This document shows, one piece after another, positions 62,910 through 64,000 of a stretch of DNA of 64,000 bases (position 1 is the first letter of the stretch; every line of letters starts with the position of its first letter). The position numbers and the translations under genes are program-made. This DNA comes from Mesorhizobium norvegicum (lineage in GTDB: Bacteria > Pseudomonadota > Alphaproteobacteria > Rhizobiales > Rhizobiaceae), in contig NZ_SMYZ01000044.1 of NCBI RefSeq assembly GCF_004919685.1, forward strand, positions 21,532-85,531, in the 5' to 3' direction. Under the pieces are notes generated by a model, which saw nothing but the letters and a program-made list of their open reading frames with translations, ran no database searches and had not been told where the DNA came from.

Positions 62910-64000
62910 ATGTCCAAACCACATCGGCTTCCAGACAGCGGCAATGCAATCGGACTGCTCGCGACGGAGCTCGGTTCGACGCCCCTCCTCAAAGGCCTTC
63001 AACCGCTCGATGACGGCTCGGTCACGGCGTTCGCAACCGGCGGTCCGAAGATTGCGGAGCACCTGCATGGCGATGACGGCGTGCCGCAGGCTTCCGGGGC
63101 ATCGGATGGCGTCAGCCTCGCCGTCGAAACCGGCAAACACAGTGACAGTCAAAGCGCCGTCCCGATCACGGCAACCGGTGGCGAGCTGATCGGGCTGGCG
63201 GACGCGGCAGCCGGGCTTGGCATCCATCCGGATAGCACCTTTCTCGACACCGTGGCGACGAGAGACACCGGCCTCGGGCAGTTTGCGGGAACGGGCCATG
63301 CCGGCAGCGGCGTCACCTTCACCGCCTCTACCCCCATCGCTGACACCGGCACGGTCTCGACGGGCGCTATCACCACCAGCAGCCTCGCCGCCCTGAATGC
63401 AATCGACCCGATCTTCGAAACGAGGGTGGCGTCCGCCGGCGACGATGTCGAGGAGAAAGGCTCCGGTACGATCGGAACCAACATCAGCGATCTGGAACTG
63501 GGCTATGACGGCAGCACCCGCCAGACGGTCGGCATCCGCTTCACCAGCATCGACCTTCCGAAGGGCGCCATCATCACCAACGCCTATATCCAGTTCCAGG
63601 CCAATGAGGTGAAGACCGGCGCGGCGTCGCTGCTCATTCAAGGCGATAATGTTGACGACGCCAGCCCTTTTACGGCCGTCAGCTTCAACGTGTCCGCGCT
63701 TCCGAGGACGACAGCCTCCACGGCCTGGACGCCTGACCCGTGGGCCATTGTGGGCGAGCATGGCCTGGCCCAGCGCACGCCGGACCTCTCGGCGGTCGTG
63801 CAGGAGATCGTCAACCGCTCGGGCTGGGCCGCGCTCAACGATATGGCGTTCCTGGTCACCGGCACCGGCACGCGCACGGCCGACTCGTACGAGTTCAACC
63901 CGGCCACCGCGCCACTGCTGCATATCGAATATCTGCTGCCAGGACCCGGCAATCCAGTAGCCTTCAACGCACCGCCCGACGCCGACTCCACCGCCAACCA
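62910..64000 (+). CDS. Second large extracellular protein, paralogue, 3' end outside window
   Basis: ATG 62910 with AAGGAG eight bases upstream opens a frame that is still open at the window end (363 full codons). The first 165 residues differ from the first paralogue except for short matches such as AAGLGIH and STFLD. From IDPIFETRVASAGDDVEEKG onward it is almost identical, including the start of a cadherin-like repeat. It lies 199 bases after the first gene. Same inferred route, type I secretion; the C-terminal domain cannot be seen. Confidence 0.82.
   Translation, partial: MSKPHRLPDSGNAIGLLATELGSTPLLKGLQPLDDGSVTAFATGGPKIAEHLHGDDGVPQASGASDGVSLAVETGKHSDSQSAVPITATGGELIGLADAAAGLGIHPDSTFLDTVATRDTGLGQFAGTGHAGSGVTFTASTPIADTGTVSTGAITTSSLAALNAIDPIFETRVASAGDDVEEKGSGTIGTNISDLELGYDGSTRQTVGIRFTSIDLPKGAIITNAYIQFQANEVKTGAASLLIQGDNVDDASPFTAVSFNVSALPRTTASTAWTPDPWAIVGEHGLAQRTPDLSAVVQEIVNRSGWAALNDMAFLVTGTGTRTADSYEFNPATAPLLHIEYLLPGPGNPVAFNAPPDADSTAN

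Overview
The window looks like accessory DNA of a Mesorhizobium-like alphaproteobacterium (Phyllobacteriaceae). The reasons are the high GC content, the NadQ-controlled nadABC genes followed by bioBFDAZ with the bioZ variant, the rhizobial intergenic palindromic repeat, and the MocR, Lrp and OCD/arginase gene styles. A vitamin cassette of this kind (nad + bio with bioZ) is known from the Mesorhizobium symbiosis island of strain R7A, so a mobile or island setting is plausible but not shown here. No tRNA, rRNA, CRISPR array, intact transposase or replication origin was seen.

Layout. (1) 0-10 kb, plus strand: nadQ, nadABC, bioBFDAZ and panD. Genes within nadABC and within bioBFDA-Z overlap by a few bases. 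Two tandem palindromes in front of nadA look like NadQ operators. (2) 10-19 kb, minus strand: a serine-cycle module transcribed sgaA, mcl, mtkA, mtkB, hprA, an unlisted 44-codon small gene, then ppc, followed by a LuxR-type regulator with a degenerate receiver. (3) 19.7-20.6 kb: an alpha/beta hydrolase, a truncated intergenic repeat and the 3' remnant of an IS3-family element. (4) 20.6-31.8 kb, minus strand: one long tightly packed operon with class II (degradative) HMG-CoA reductase, a class III CoA-transferase, a crotonase, a ribose-type ABC importer, two beta-propeller proteins (one fused to a permease) and an HMG-CoA lyase. A MocR regulator is divergent from it. I read it as an uptake and catabolic system for mevalonate, mevalonolactone or 3-hydroxy-3-methylglutarate, ending in acetyl-CoA and acetoacetate. 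(5) 33.5-36 kb: ornithine cyclodeaminase and arginase with a divergent Lrp/AsnC regulator. (6) 36-45 kb: decayed DNA with an M20 peptidase and an SDR that both lack 5' ends, a truncated MFS gene, PLD and CsbD remnants, one type I secretion pair, and a Crp/Fnr regulator. (7) 45-64 kb, plus strand: an exopolysaccharide locus (Wzc-type kinase, NusG paralogue, nucleotidyltransferase-kinase fusion, glycosyltransferase, outer-membrane export protein, sulfotransferase, flippase). A second type I secretion ABC/HlyD pair and two tandem paralogous large extracellular proteins are embedded in it; the second protein runs off the window.

How parts work together. NadABC makes NAD precursor and BioBFDAZ makes biotin, while PanD supplies beta-alanine for CoA. 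The serine-cycle genes turn glyoxylate, PEP and malate over but lack the C1 entry genes in this window. The HMG/mevalonate operon would feed acetyl-CoA. The 45-64 kb block would build and export a polysaccharide together with secreted cadherin-like/beta-propeller proteins. Several start codons were chosen from Shine-Dalgarno spacing and gene overlap, and these choices are stated per gene.
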